Assembly (NCBI RefSeq): GCF_900172225.1 | Contig: NZ_FWFO01000003.1 | Location: 248,001 to 312,000 of the forward strand | Source of the DNA: Falsiruegeria litorea R37 | GTDB lineage: Bacteria > Pseudomonadota > Alphaproteobacteria > Rhodobacterales > Rhodobacteraceae | Direction of reading: 5' to 3' | Length of the DNA stretch: 64,000 nt | Shown: positions 51,404-61,029 of the stretch, in pieces | Position numbering within the stretch: the first letter of the stretch is position 1 | Layout of the letters: each line of letters begins with the position of its first letter | Translations under genes and position numbers: made by a program | The notes under the pieces: generated by a model | Told to the model about the DNA's origin: nothing | Seen by the model: the letters and a program-made list of their open reading frames with translations, nothing else | Databases searched by the model: none

Positions 51404-52942
51404 ATGGCACGAGACCGAAGAAGCGGCGGTCGCCGCGGGAAATCCACGCGTACAGGCGGCAGCATTGATCAGTTGCCCTGGCAGCAGGTACAGAACCACT
51501 ATCCACCGTTCGAGCTGCTGAACCCGGACCAGATGGACCAGCTGCACGCCACGTCCATGCGCATCCTGTCCGAGGCGGGCATTCGCGTGATGGGCGACAA
51601 CGTGATGGACATCTTTGAGCGCGCCGGTGCCATTGTCGACCGCGAGTCAAAGACGATCCGCATGGACGAAAGCATCGTGACTGAGGCACTGAAAACCGTA
51701 CCGTCACAGTTCACCTTGACCGCCCGCAACCGCGCCAAGCGGATCATCATGGGTGGAAACCACGTCAACTTTGGCCTGGTGGCTGGTCCCCCCAACGTCC
51801 ACGACCGTATCAACGGACGGCGGCAGGGGAACTACACGGACTACTGCAATTTCATCAAATTGGCGCATCATTTCAACGCGGTGAACCTGATCGGCAATCA
51901 GGTGATGGCGCCCATTGAAATGCCTGCCAACAACCGACATCTGGACACCTATCTGGCCAACCTGGCTTATTCCGATCTGTCATTCCACTGCACCGCAATT
52001 GGCCGGGGTCGTGCGATGGACGGGATCAACATGATGGCCATCACGCGCGGGCAGAGCCCTGAAGAAATGCGGGATGACCCCGGCGTGATCACTATTATTT
52101 CGGTCAACTCTCCGCGCCTGTTTGATGACGCCATGGGGGACGGGCTAATCGCCATGGCCGAATACGGCCAGCCGGTGACGGTGACGCCTTTTACCCTCAT
52201 GGGCGCGATGACCCCGGTGACCCTGCCCGCCGCTTTGGCTCAGCAGAACGCCGAAGCGTTGTTTGGCGTGGTACTGACTCAGCTGGTGCAACCCGGCACG
52301 CCGGTCATGTATGGCTCGTTCACGTCAAATGTCGACATGCGCTCGGGCGCGCCCGCGTTTGGGACGCCCGAGAATGCCAAGGCCAACATCGTCGGCGGGC
52401 AACTGGCGCGGCGCTATGGCATCCCCTACCGCACCTCAAACGCCAACGCTTCAAATGCCGTCGATCTGCAAGCAGCCTATGAAACGATGATGGCCACCTG
52501 GGGCGCGGTTCTGGGTGGGGCAAACATCGTCTATCACGCGGCGGGCTGGTTAGAGGGTGGGCTGACTGCGTCTTACGAGAAATTCATCATGGATGTAGAG
52601 ATCATCCAGAACATGATCGAATTCCTGAAACCGATGAAGTTTGACGAGGCCGAGTTGGGCTTTGACGCCATCCAATCGGTGCCGACGGGCGGGCACTTCT
52701 TCGGCGCAGAACACACGATGGAACGGTATGAGACTGCCTTCTACCGTCCAATCCTGTCGGATTGGCAAAACTACGAAAACTGGGAGGCCGCAGGCGCCAA
52801 GGACGCGGCCGAACGCGCAACGGAGGTCTGGCAACAAGCCTTGCGCGACTATCAAGAGCCCGCAATGGACCCGGCCATCCGCGAAGAGCTGGACGCCTAT
52901 GTCGCCAAACGCAAGGAAGAGATTGGCGGAGGTGAACCTTAG
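51404..52942 (+). CDS. MttB-family methyltransferase, non-pyrrolysine
   Basis: A 512-residue trimethylamine-methyltransferase-family protein. The TIM-barrel MttB core is recognised (LRP-type LSEAGIRVMGDNVMDIF; PFTLMGAMTPVTLPAALAQQNAE; AGWLEGGLTASYEKFIMDVEI) and the frame has no internal amber codon, so it is of the non-pyrrolysine branch that demethylates quaternary amines such as glycine betaine. A corrinoid protein and a methyl-acceptor methyltransferase, the usual partners, are not in the window. It has an atypical basic Arg/Gly-rich N-terminus (residues 1-20). It lies 7 bases after MmgE/PrpD and its stop overlaps the thpR stop by four bases. Confidence 0.9.
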   Translation: MARDRRSGGRRGKSTRTGGSIDQLPWQQVQNHYPPFELLNPDQMDQLHATSMRILSEAGIRVMGDNVMDIFERAGAIVDRESKTIRMDESIVTEALKTVPSQFTLTARNRAKRIIMGGNHVNFGLVAGPPNVHDRINGRRQGNYTDYCNFIKLAHHFNAVNLIGNQVMAPIEMPANNRHLDTYLANLAYSDLSFHCTAIGRGRAMDGINMMAITRGQSPEEMRDDPGVITIISVNSPRLFDDAMGDGLIAMAEYGQPVTVTPFTLMGAMTPVTLPAALAQQNAEALFGVVLTQLVQPGTPVMYGSFTSNVDMRSGAPAFGTPENAKANIVGGQLARRYGIPYRTSNANASNAVDLQAAYETMMATWGAVLGGANIVYHAAGWLEGGLTASYEKFIMDVEIIQNMIEFLKPMKFDEAELGFDAIQSVPTGGHFFGAEHTMERYETAFYRPILSDWQNYENWEAAGAKDAAERATEVWQQALRDYQEPAMDPAIREELDAYVAKRKEEIGGGEP

Positions 52943-53475
52943 GTTTCGCTCAGCTCGTATTCGGCCAACAGGTGATAGGTCGGCCCTTCGGGACGCAAGA
53001 TTGACTCGTAGAGGCCAAAACGGGCCACAAGACCCGCCTCGTGTGAAAATCCGGCCTCACCGCTCAGGAATGGCCCGACCGCGCTTGCGTCATGGGGCCT
53101 CAGCCTGGCCAGCGTCACATGCGGGTGAAACTTTCTCCGCTGCAACACGATGCCGACACGCCGCGTGGCCTTTGCGATGGCCCGATGCAGGGCAGTCAGC
53201 GCGTCCGAGGGTTCGACCTCGGCATGAACGGTCCGTGGGGTTTGCCCCCCAAAGCACCCGACGCCCCGTAGGTACAACTCAAAGGCCGGGGGTTTGAGCA
53301 AAGACAGTTCTTCGTGCAGCGCCTCCAACGTCTCCTCGGGCTGGTCATCCAGAAAGGTTAGCGTCACGTGCAAATTGTCAGGGTCAACAAGGCGACCGGC
53401 CCGCAGATTGCGCTGCAGGCCGGTCAGAACCGATCTTGTCTGAGGGGAGAGAGCGATGGCAAGAAAGCTGCGCAT
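52939..53475 (-). CDS. thpR: RNA 2',3'-cyclic phosphodiesterase
   Basis: A 178-residue 2H-phosphoesterase (LigT/ThpR family). Two HxTx motifs are present: HVTLTFLDD near residue 37 and HVTLARL near residue 116, which form the active site that opens 2',3'-cyclic phosphate ends to 2'-phosphates. It converges on the MttB gene with the stop codons sharing TTAG. It is a housekeeping gene inside the catabolic island and probably unrelated to it. Confidence 0.93.
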   Translation of the reverse strand: MRSFLAIALSPQTRSVLTGLQRNLRAGRLVDPDNLHVTLTFLDDQPEETLEALHEELSLLKPPAFELYLRGVGCFGGQTPRTVHAEVEPSDALTALHRAIAKATRRVGIVLQRRKFHPHVTLARLRPHDASAVGPFLSGEAGFSHEAGLVARFGLYESILRPEGPTYHLLAEYELSET

Positions 53476-53518
53476 GGTGTCAGCCTAGTCCTGCCGACAA
53501 GATCGGTTCAATGGTGTT

Positions 53519-54256
53519 TCACAGGCGGTCAAAGAGCCGCCCCGGCAACCGGTCATGGCGCGGTAGATTCAACGCCTGCATCAGGCAGAAAGTCATTGCC
53601 TGGTTCGATGTCACCACCGGTTTGCCCAACGCCGCCTCAATGCGTTCAATCGCCTCGACCGAGCGCATGTCGGTGCAGCTGAGTACGATGGCCTGAGCCT
53701 CTGGGTGATCCGCCCGACAAGCCAGGTCGAACACCTCGTCCGGGGTCAGCTCTCCCTGGCCATAATTGCCCAGCTCGCGACCAACATTCGCGCATTTGAC
53801 CGTCTCGATGCCATTCTCTGTCATGAACGCCATCGCCTGTTCGTTGACTTCGCCCAGGTAGGGTGACGAGAACCCTACTTTGGTCGCGCCAAGAGCCTTG
53901 ATCCCGGCTATCAGCGACCCAGCAGCGGTGAGAGACGCCGCGCCAGAGCCTGCCTTGATCTGTCCCGCAAGGTCGGCATCGAATGACGGCCCGTGCGTCA
54001 AAGTGGCCGAGGTGCAACCATAGAGAACCACGTCAGGCCGAACGCCCGAGATCATCCGCAGGTCATGACTGATGTCGGAAGCCCCCAGCCCGGCCATCTG
54101 ATCCGAGCCGGGGATTTCATCGACGTCATAACCGCCCATACGCTGAAAATGCACTGTGGTGTTTGGTGGCCGCATCAGCTCCATATCAGGCTCTAAATTG
54201 GTGTTTGTGAAAGGCACAAGCACCCCAATCTTTGCCGCAGTTCGGGTTTCAGTCAT
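53519..54256 (-). CDS. Maleate-isomerase-like Asp/Glu racemase-family protein
   Basis: A 245-residue protein of the Asp/Glu racemase superfamily. Cys81 (LYGCTSAT) and Cys194 (LSCTDMR) stand where maleate cis-trans isomerase and arylmalonate decarboxylase keep their catalytic cysteines. The start is the ATG at 54256, overlapping the stop of the upstream aminotransferase (ATGA). It is the last gene of the HyuA-HyuB-aminotransferase chain. Its exact reaction (isomerase, racemase or decarboxylase) cannot be decided. Confidence 0.85.
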   Translation of the reverse strand: MTETRTAAKIGVLVPFTNTNLEPDMELMRPPNTTVHFQRMGGYDVDEIPGSDQMAGLGASDISHDLRMISGVRPDVVLYGCTSATLTHGPSFDADLAGQIKAGSGAASLTAAGSLIAGIKALGATKVGFSSPYLGEVNEQAMAFMTENGIETVKCANVGRELGNYGQGELTPDEVFDLACRADHPEAQAIVLSCTDMRSVEAIERIEAALGKPVVTSNQAMTFCLMQALNLPRHDRLPGRLFDRL

Positions 54257-55320
54257 TTCAGCGCTCCCTTTAGAACGTCGCGTGCCCGGTCCATGACCTC
54301 GGGCGCACAAATGGTGGCGCGCAGGCAATCGGACAGGCCATAGCCCCCCATGCCGCGCATCAACAGGTTCTCGGCCCGCAACGCCTGATCTGCTGCTTGC
54401 GCCTGCTCCGGCGAGGCAAAGCGCAACAACACAAAATTTGTGTGGCTCTGGGGCAAATGCAGACCCATCGCTCGGCAGTCATCCGCAAAACGATCCCGGA
54501 TTTCTGCAGTTCGGGCGACCACGTCACGCATATGCACCTGATCGCGCACCGCGGCAGCAGCCGCAGCTTGTGACGGGATCGAGACGTTGTTGGGGTTCAG
54601 AAGCTTTCGCACCTCGGCCCCAATCTTGGCCGGGAAATAGCCCCAACCGACCCGCGCGCCCGCAAGGCCATAGGCCTTGGACAGCGTTCGCATCACAACC
54701 GTATCGCCGCGTTCAACCAGCGCGAAAATCTCGGCTGGGTCATTGCCTGCGTCCGAGAACTCGGCATAGGCCTGATCCACCACCAACATCACATCCGCGG
54801 GCAGCGCATTGCGCAGGTCGATGATCTCGGCGTTGCTGATCAAGGTGCCCGTGGGATTGCCTGGGTTGCAGACAAAGACGATCCGGGTTTCAGGCGTCAC
54901 CGCAGCCAGGATCTCGTCCATAGAGACCGTCAGATCAACTTCCCGCGCCTTGACGTAGTCTGCCTGCACCTGCGCGGATGCGGACGAGACAAAGGCATAA
55001 CCATAATCCGTCCCCAGCACCCTGTCGCCCGGCCCGGCATAGGCGCGGATCAGACAGCCGATCAACTCCATCGACCCGGCACCGCACAAGATCAAATTGG
55101 GCTCTAACATGTAGGTTTCTGCAATAGCAGCCCTCAGATCAGGCCATTCAGGGTTTGGGTACAATGGTAGCTCCGCCATCGCCGCCTGCCCCGCCGCAAT
55201 CGCCGCTGGGCTGGCCGGAAAGGTGCTTTCGTTTTGGGCCATAGAGATCGTATGGGCCCCGCCCAAATCGGCCAGAGCGTAAGCGGCCATCGCGCTCACA
55301 TGTGGAACAGGTTTGATCAT
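54253..55320 (-). CDS. HisC-like class I/II aminotransferase
   Basis: A 355-residue PLP enzyme similar to histidinol-phosphate aminotransferase (YPNPEWPDLRAAIAETY, VFVCNPGNPTGTLI, VDQAYAEFSD, LSKAYGLAGARVGWGY with the Schiff-base Lys). Since it sits within a hydantoinase operon rather than with his genes, a role in amino-acid catabolism rather than histidine synthesis is inferred. Both ends overlap the neighbours by four bases (ATGA), so it is translationally coupled to HyuB and the maleate-isomerase-like gene. Confidence 0.87.
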   Translation of the reverse strand: MIKPVPHVSAMAAYALADLGGAHTISMAQNESTFPASPAAIAAGQAAMAELPLYPNPEWPDLRAAIAETYMLEPNLILCGAGSMELIGCLIRAYAGPGDRVLGTDYGYAFVSSASAQVQADYVKAREVDLTVSMDEILAAVTPETRIVFVCNPGNPTGTLISNAEIIDLRNALPADVMLVVDQAYAEFSDAGNDPAEIFALVERGDTVVMRTLSKAYGLAGARVGWGYFPAKIGAEVRKLLNPNNVSIPSQAAAAAAVRDQVHMRDVVARTAEIRDRFADDCRAMGLHLPQSHTNFVLLRFASPEQAQAADQALRAENLLMRGMGGYGLSDCLRATICAPEVMDRARDVLKGALK

Positions 55321-56966
55321 GATGCACCCCCATAGACCTTGGCACCCTCTTCGCTCACCAACCCGCGTTTAAGGTCCAGCGCCAGCGCGTCGGGATCGCG
55401 TTCGGAGACATCGCCAAACCCGCCACCTCCGGGGGTTTCAAAGATCAGGTAATCGTCACCTTCGACCCGCAGCTCTCCCTTCCCCGGAATGTCGCTGTCG
55501 CCCTCGCGGAACCGAATACGCCCAGGCGCACCGGGCCGTCCGCCCATGCGACCCAGGGCCGGGAACTTGAGCCGTTCAACCGACAGGAACACGATGAACG
55601 GTGCGCCGTTAGATGACGTCATCTCGATCCGCTGTCCCAGGCCGCCACGATACTTGCCTGCCCCGCCAGAGTCTGGCCGCAACTCGCGTCGCCACATGAT
55701 GACTGGCGCAACCGCTTCGGTGATCTCAACCTGCGATCCAAAGACGCCGGATGGATAGGCCGTCGCCGACAGGCCATCCGCATGGGGCCGCGCGCCCGTG
55801 CCTCCGTTGTGGACCGGCTCGATGGCGAACTCGCGCCCACCGTTGGCTGCCACCTCAGGCGCATGGCGCATGGGCAGGTCGAACATACACGACGCGCCCT
55901 CGGCGGGCACCTGATCCGGCAAAGCCTGATGCAGGCAGCCCAACACCAGGTCCGGCGTCACCTGCCCCAGCGTGTGGCGCATTGCGACCGGCACCGGGCG
56001 TTGCGCGTTCAGGATGCACCCCTTTGGTCCGTCCACCGTGAACGGCTCTAGCGAACCTGCGTTGTTGGGAATATCCGGCCCGACGATGCAGCGCAGGGCA
56101 AAGACGGTGTACGCGGTGGCATAGTTCAGCGGCACGTTGATACCCTTGGACGAACAGCCCGAGGTGCCGGTGAAATCCACGTGAAGCCCTGATTTAGAGA
56201 CGGTTAGCGTAGCGTGCAGCTCCAGCTCGGTCTCGTAGCCATCCATCCGCAAGGCGTTTTTGTAGACGCCTTCGGGCACTTCGGCGATTGCCTCCAGCGT
56301 GCCGCGGCGCGAGGTGTCGATGATGTAGCTACCAAGCTCGTCCAGATCGTCGATCCCGAACTCCTCCATCATCGAAACCAACCGGTTCACCCCAGCCTCG
56401 CAACAGGCGACCAGCGCATAAATGTCACCTTCGTTGGCGATGGGCTCGCGCGAACTGGCGCGGACAATGTCCATCAGCAGCGCGTTCAACTCGCCTTGAT
56501 CGACCAGCTTGCAGGGCGGGATCAACAGCCCCTCATCAAAGATGTCAGACCCTTCGGGGCCCATACCAAGCCCCCCCAGATCGACCAAGTGAGACGTGCA
56601 CGAGGTAAAGCCCACAACCTGACCATCCTTGAACGCAGGCATCATCAGCAGGAAATCGTTCAAATGCCCCGACGCCAGCCAGGGATCGTTGGTCATGTAG
56701 ATGTCACCGGGCTTCATGTCTTGAACCGGGAACCGATCGCGCAGATGCAGCACCGCCTCGGCCATGGTGTTGATATGCCCCGGCGTGCCGGTCACAGCCT
56801 GCGCCAGCATCCGGCCCTGCGCGTCGAATATCCCGGCGGAAATGTCGCCGCATTCGCGCACAATCGGGCTGAACGCGGCGCGGATCAGGGTTTGGCCCTG
56901 TTCTTCGACCACGGCCAGCAGGCGGTTCCACATCACTTGTAAACGGGCAGCAGAGGTCTGGGTCAT
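55317..56966 (-). CDS. hyuB: Hydantoinase B/oxoprolinase family protein (HyuB)
   Basis: A 549-residue protein of the hydantoinase B family, the second subunit of ATP-dependent enzymes such as N-methylhydantoinase, 5-oxoprolinase and the acetophenone carboxylases. Landmarks: MWNRLLAVVEEQGQTLIRAAFSPIVRECGD, VDFTGTSGCSSKGINVPL, HNGGTGARPHADGLSATAYPSG, ETPGGGGFGD. It starts in an ATGA overlap with hyuA and ends in one with the aminotransferase. Function depends on its HyuA partner; substrate unknown. Confidence 0.93.
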   Translation of the reverse strand: MTQTSAARLQVMWNRLLAVVEEQGQTLIRAAFSPIVRECGDISAGIFDAQGRMLAQAVTGTPGHINTMAEAVLHLRDRFPVQDMKPGDIYMTNDPWLASGHLNDFLLMMPAFKDGQVVGFTSCTSHLVDLGGLGMGPEGSDIFDEGLLIPPCKLVDQGELNALLMDIVRASSREPIANEGDIYALVACCEAGVNRLVSMMEEFGIDDLDELGSYIIDTSRRGTLEAIAEVPEGVYKNALRMDGYETELELHATLTVSKSGLHVDFTGTSGCSSKGINVPLNYATAYTVFALRCIVGPDIPNNAGSLEPFTVDGPKGCILNAQRPVPVAMRHTLGQVTPDLVLGCLHQALPDQVPAEGASCMFDLPMRHAPEVAANGGREFAIEPVHNGGTGARPHADGLSATAYPSGVFGSQVEITEAVAPVIMWRRELRPDSGGAGKYRGGLGQRIEMTSSNGAPFIVFLSVERLKFPALGRMGGRPGAPGRIRFREGDSDIPGKGELRVEGDDYLIFETPGGGGFGDVSERDPDALALDLKRGLVSEEGAKVYGGAS

Positions 56967-59104
56967 GCCGCACCTCCTTTCTGGTCAGCTTTAGATTCCC
57001 CTACCGCTTCGCTACTTGCGGGGTTTTTGATCAAGACAAGGTTGCCGATGGCATCCACATGGGCCGAGAAGTCAGCCGATACGAGTGTGGTGGTCTGCGG
57101 TTCGGTGATGAGCGCAGGGCCAGCGATGCGCTGCCCGGGCGACAGGCTATTCCGAGGCACGAAACCGGCCTGCTTCATCGTACCCTCTACATCACACAGG
57201 ATCAGGCGGGTTTCGCCCGGTTCCACAGTGCGCAAATCCGGCATCAGAAGCGTCGGCGGAACTGCCTCATCCGGGGTCGCCACCTGCACCGCCCAATTGA
57301 GGATTTCGATCTGCATTCCCGGCACCGGGCGCGAGAACTGTTTGCGGTACTCTTCTTCAAATGCCCTTGTTAGAGGCTGAAGATCGCCTTTCTCAAGCGC
57401 ACGATCCGGCAAGGCAATCTCGATTTCGTGCCCTTGACCATTGTACCGCATAAAGGCGCTGCGGCGCGTTTCCGTGTTGCGGTCTCCGGCACCTTGGGCA
57501 ACCACTGCCTTAGCCTCGGCGATCATCTCGTCAAACAGGGCATTCACACCGACCAAGTCCAAAGTATTGAGCAACGAGTAGCGTGAGCGCACGATTTCAA
57601 AACTAACCGGCGCAAACAGGAAACCAACAGCCGATCCAACACCCGGATTGGGCGGGATCACAATGCGGCTGACCCCGGCAGAACGCGCGACGCGGGTGGC
57701 GTGCAGCGGGCCGTTGCCACCGAAGGCAATCATGGTGCGTGGGCCAAGGTCCTTGCCCGATTCCACGGCATGCATGCGTCCGGCGCTGGCCATGCTTTCA
57801 TCCACGATGCGGCTGACGCCATCCGCCGCCCCCATGGCGTCGGTGTCCAATTTGGTCCCAATCACCTTTGTTAGAGCCGCTTTTGATGCCTCTGGGTCGA
57901 TGCTGATGTGCCCTTCGGCAAAGGTGTCGGGCACGATGTAGCCAAGCGTGATGTCGCTGTCGGTCACGGTGGGTTCACTCCCGCCCCGACCAAAGGCCAC
58001 CGGTCCGGGTTCTGATCCTGCAGACTTTGGCCCCACAGTCAGACGGCCCAAACGATCGACCCCCGCGATGGAGCCTCCACCCGCACCGATCTCGATCATC
58101 TCGATCACCGGAATGCGCACCGGCATGCCCGAGCCTTTGATGAATCGCGCCGCGCGGGCAATTTCAAATTGGCGAGAGGTCTGGGGGCGGGCGTTGTCGA
58201 TCAGACAAAGCTTGGCCGTGGTGCCGCCCACATCAAACGACAACACCTGATCAATCCCGGCGCGGGCCGCGATCCGTGCGGCCAGGATCGCACCGCCAGC
58301 AGGCCCGCTTTCAACCAGGCGGATCGGAAAACGCGCAGCAGTTTCAACCGTGCACATGCCACCCCCTGCGGTCATCATCAGGATCGGACAGGTCACGCCT
58401 TCGGCCGCAAACTGCTCCACAAACCGATTGAGATAGCTTTCCATCAGCGGCTGAATGTAAGCGTTGGCAACAGTGGTGCAGAGCCGGTCGAATTCGCGGG
58501 CCTCGGGGCTCACATCAGACGAAATCGACACTGTCAAGTTCGGGCGCTGCGAGGTCAGAACATCACGCAACCGGCGTTCATGCGTGGGGTTGGCGTAAGA
58601 ATGCATCAGGCAGATTGCGACAGCCTCGGCCCCGCTGGCATCGATGTCATCCAGCAGCGCGTTGATTGCCGTATCCTGCATCTGGATCAGCACCGCGCCG
58701 TCGGCTGACATGCGTTCACGCACGGTCAGGGCACGTTCGCGGGGCACCAGCAGATCGGGCTTTTCCAGGTTGATGTCATACTGTGAATACCGCCGCTCAT
58801 AGGCGATCTCCAGAATATCCCTGAAGCCCTCGGTGGTAACGGTTGCAACCGTGGCTCCGCGCCGTTCAATCAGCGCGTTGGTGGCCAGAGTGGTCCCATG
58901 GATAAAGCCGGTTAACTGATCCAAGGAGCGCCCTGATTGGACCATCACCCGCGCGGCACCTTCCATCGCGCCGTCTGCCGGGTTTCCGTGGGTGGTAAGG
59001 GTTTTGGTCGAGGACAGGATCGTATCCTCGCCCTCCACCAGAACCGTGTCGGTAAATGTGCCGCCAATATCAATGGCAAGGCGCAGCATGTCTGTTGCTG
59101 TCAT
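56963..59104 (-). CDS. hyuA: Hydantoinase A/oxoprolinase family protein (HyuA)
   Basis: A 713-residue ATP-binding subunit of the hydantoinase A/oxoprolinase family. DIGGTFTDTVLVEGE near the N-terminus is the phosphate-binding loop; ESGPAGGAI and DVGGTTAKLCLID in the middle belong to the actin-like ATPase core. The ATG at 59104 with TGGAAGA 5 bases upstream is chosen; an upstream TTG adds 11 residues. The stop overlaps hyuB by four bases. Together they would open a cyclic amide or carboxylate substrate at the expense of ATP. First gene of the four-gene operon. Confidence 0.93.
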   Translation of the reverse strand: MTATDMLRLAIDIGGTFTDTVLVEGEDTILSSTKTLTTHGNPADGAMEGAARVMVQSGRSLDQLTGFIHGTTLATNALIERRGATVATVTTEGFRDILEIAYERRYSQYDINLEKPDLLVPRERALTVRERMSADGAVLIQMQDTAINALLDDIDASGAEAVAICLMHSYANPTHERRLRDVLTSQRPNLTVSISSDVSPEAREFDRLCTTVANAYIQPLMESYLNRFVEQFAAEGVTCPILMMTAGGGMCTVETAARFPIRLVESGPAGGAILAARIAARAGIDQVLSFDVGGTTAKLCLIDNARPQTSRQFEIARAARFIKGSGMPVRIPVIEMIEIGAGGGSIAGVDRLGRLTVGPKSAGSEPGPVAFGRGGSEPTVTDSDITLGYIVPDTFAEGHISIDPEASKAALTKVIGTKLDTDAMGAADGVSRIVDESMASAGRMHAVESGKDLGPRTMIAFGGNGPLHATRVARSAGVSRIVIPPNPGVGSAVGFLFAPVSFEIVRSRYSLLNTLDLVGVNALFDEMIAEAKAVVAQGAGDRNTETRRSAFMRYNGQGHEIEIALPDRALEKGDLQPLTRAFEEEYRKQFSRPVPGMQIEILNWAVQVATPDEAVPPTLLMPDLRTVEPGETRLILCDVEGTMKQAGFVPRNSLSPGQRIAGPALITEPQTTTLVSADFSAHVDAIGNLVLIKNPASSEAVGESKADQKGGAA

Positions 59105-59281
59105 GAAGTCTTCCAAAAAGCAGGGATGGGGTCGCAAACGGGATGTAGGCCCCGTCAGTGCGGCACCAGGTTCGCGCCTGTTGCGCGACGATCCATGCGT
59201 TTTGGAATGATCCCTGTCATGAGGATATCATGGCGTCGTTATGGTCCAAGTCTTTGCTGAAAACGACATGCGCCGAAGAAA

Positions 59282-60829
59282 TCAGGACTGGTCCCAAAAG
59301 GGCGCGCGCAACTCGCGTTTCAGGATCTTGCCGATCGAGCTGCGCGGCAAGTCATCGCGCAGCTCGACCCGTGACAACCGCTGCGTCTTGCCAAGGCGCG
59401 CGTTGGCCCAGTCCATGATTTCCGCTCCCGTTGCCTGCCCCTTAGGTCTTCGCACCACCAGTCCCAATGGCGTCTCGCCCCAGGCCTCGGACGGGATCGC
59501 GATCACGGCCACGTCCGCCACATCCGGATGATCGCGCAGCACCCGCTCCAGATCGGCGGCGTAGATGTTGAACCCACCTGACAAGATCATGTCCTTTTTC
59601 CGATCCATCAGCGTCAGGAAGCCGTCTGCATCAAACCGGCCCATGTCGCCGGTGCGGATGAAATCCTCGCCTTCGGGACTGCACCACGTAGCCTCTTGTG
59701 TCTTGGCGTCGGCGTTCAAATAACCCTGCATCATGGCACCCGCGCGCCCGACAACTTCGCCGAACTCTCCGGGAGGGAGTTCAATCCCATCCTCGTCGAT
59801 GATCCGCGCATCGCAGCCCTGAACAGGACGCCCCACGGTATCCAGCTTGTCGGGAAAGCTGACGCAATCCAGCACGGTGCTGATCCCACCTTCGGTCATG
59901 CCGTAAAGTTCAAACAGTTTGCCGGGCCAGCGGTCCAGAATGTCCCGGATCAATGGTCCCGGTAGCGGGGCCGAGGTCGAGAGTTTTGTGCGGTAGCTCG
60001 ACAGGTCATGGTCATCAAACGACGGCTCGCGCATCAGGCGCATGTATTGCACCGGCACCAGTATGGCGTGGGTGATCGCGTGCTGTTGCGACAACTCCAG
60101 AAACCGCACGGTGTCGAATTTCGCCATGCTCACCACCGTTCCACCGCGCGCCAGAACGGGCAGCACCGCGACCTGAGTTGTGTTGGAATAAAGCGGTGTC
60201 GACATCAAAAGGCGCGCGTCCTGATCCAGCCCAAACACTGGCATCCGCATCAACTGACGTCCGCGAAACAGGTGATCATGAATAATCCCCTTGGGCGTGC
60301 CGGTTGTGCCTGAGCTGTAGATCAGATCGAACATGCTGTCGGACGGGACAGAGACGGGATGCTCCAAGGGTTCACCCTCCGCCCAATCGAACAGATCGCG
60401 CTCCAGCACCGCGTCGGAAAAACCAAGTGTCGCCGCCATTTCGCTGTGCCGATCCGAGGCAAACCGTAGCCGTGCACCGCAATCAGTCAGCATCTTGGTC
60501 AACACGTCCACTGTGGCGCTGGTGGGCAACGGCACCATCGCGCCACCGGCCAGGATCACCCCTGCATAGAAGGCGAGATAAGCTGCCGAGTTGTCCGCCA
60601 AGGCCGCAACAGGTGTGCCGGGGCCGACACCATCGGCCCGCAACCTTGCCGCCACACAGCGCGCGTGACGATCGAAGCTGCGCCATGTCAGGGACACCGC
60701 CTCATCCACAACCGCGATCTGATCCGGGCGCTCCTCTGCATGCCGGACAAAGGCGGTTCCGAAATCCAGAAACGCAATGTCTTCGGACTGTGGCGCGGTG
60801 ATGCAGATAGGCGAATGGGACAAGGTCAA
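59282..60829 (-). CDS. AMP-forming acyl-CoA synthetase
   Basis: A 515-residue acyl-activating enzyme. IYSSGTTGTPKGIIH is the P-loop, ELYGMTEGG the A4-A5 motif, RTGDMGRFD and MDRKKDMILSGGFNI the A7/A8 hinge and PRSSIGKILKRELR holds the catalytic Lys of A10. The substrate, probably a carboxylic acid of the island, is not known. No ATG exists at the right place: an in-frame stop lies 6 codons upstream and the first plausible start is TTG at 60829 with GAGAG in front. It is transcribed away from the GMC oxidoreductase, with a 200-base shared promoter region, and toward hyuA, separated by 177 bases. Confidence 0.9.
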   Translation of the reverse strand: MTLSHSPICITAPQSEDIAFLDFGTAFVRHAEERPDQIAVVDEAVSLTWRSFDRHARCVAARLRADGVGPGTPVAALADNSAAYLAFYAGVILAGGAMVPLPTSATVDVLTKMLTDCGARLRFASDRHSEMAATLGFSDAVLERDLFDWAEGEPLEHPVSVPSDSMFDLIYSSGTTGTPKGIIHDHLFRGRQLMRMPVFGLDQDARLLMSTPLYSNTTQVAVLPVLARGGTVVSMAKFDTVRFLELSQQHAITHAILVPVQYMRLMREPSFDDHDLSSYRTKLSTSAPLPGPLIRDILDRWPGKLFELYGMTEGGISTVLDCVSFPDKLDTVGRPVQGCDARIIDEDGIELPPGEFGEVVGRAGAMMQGYLNADAKTQEATWCSPEGEDFIRTGDMGRFDADGFLTLMDRKKDMILSGGFNIYAADLERVLRDHPDVADVAVIAIPSEAWGETPLGLVVRRPKGQATGAEIMDWANARLGKTQRLSRVELRDDLPRSSIGKILKRELRAPFWDQS

Positions 60830-61029
60830 CTCTCGGCTCGGCTACGGATACTCTCGCAACCCTTGCCGAAACGCGCCCTTGCTTCAACTGTTGATACACA
60901 AACAGACCCCGCGACGGAACGTCGGCCAAGACCTGCCGGTCCCACGATCTGACGCCGGGTTAAAGTGGACATTCCCGCCCCATGCAGGGCTTCATGACGC
61001 CAGACAACGACAACAGGGGGGAGAGACCT

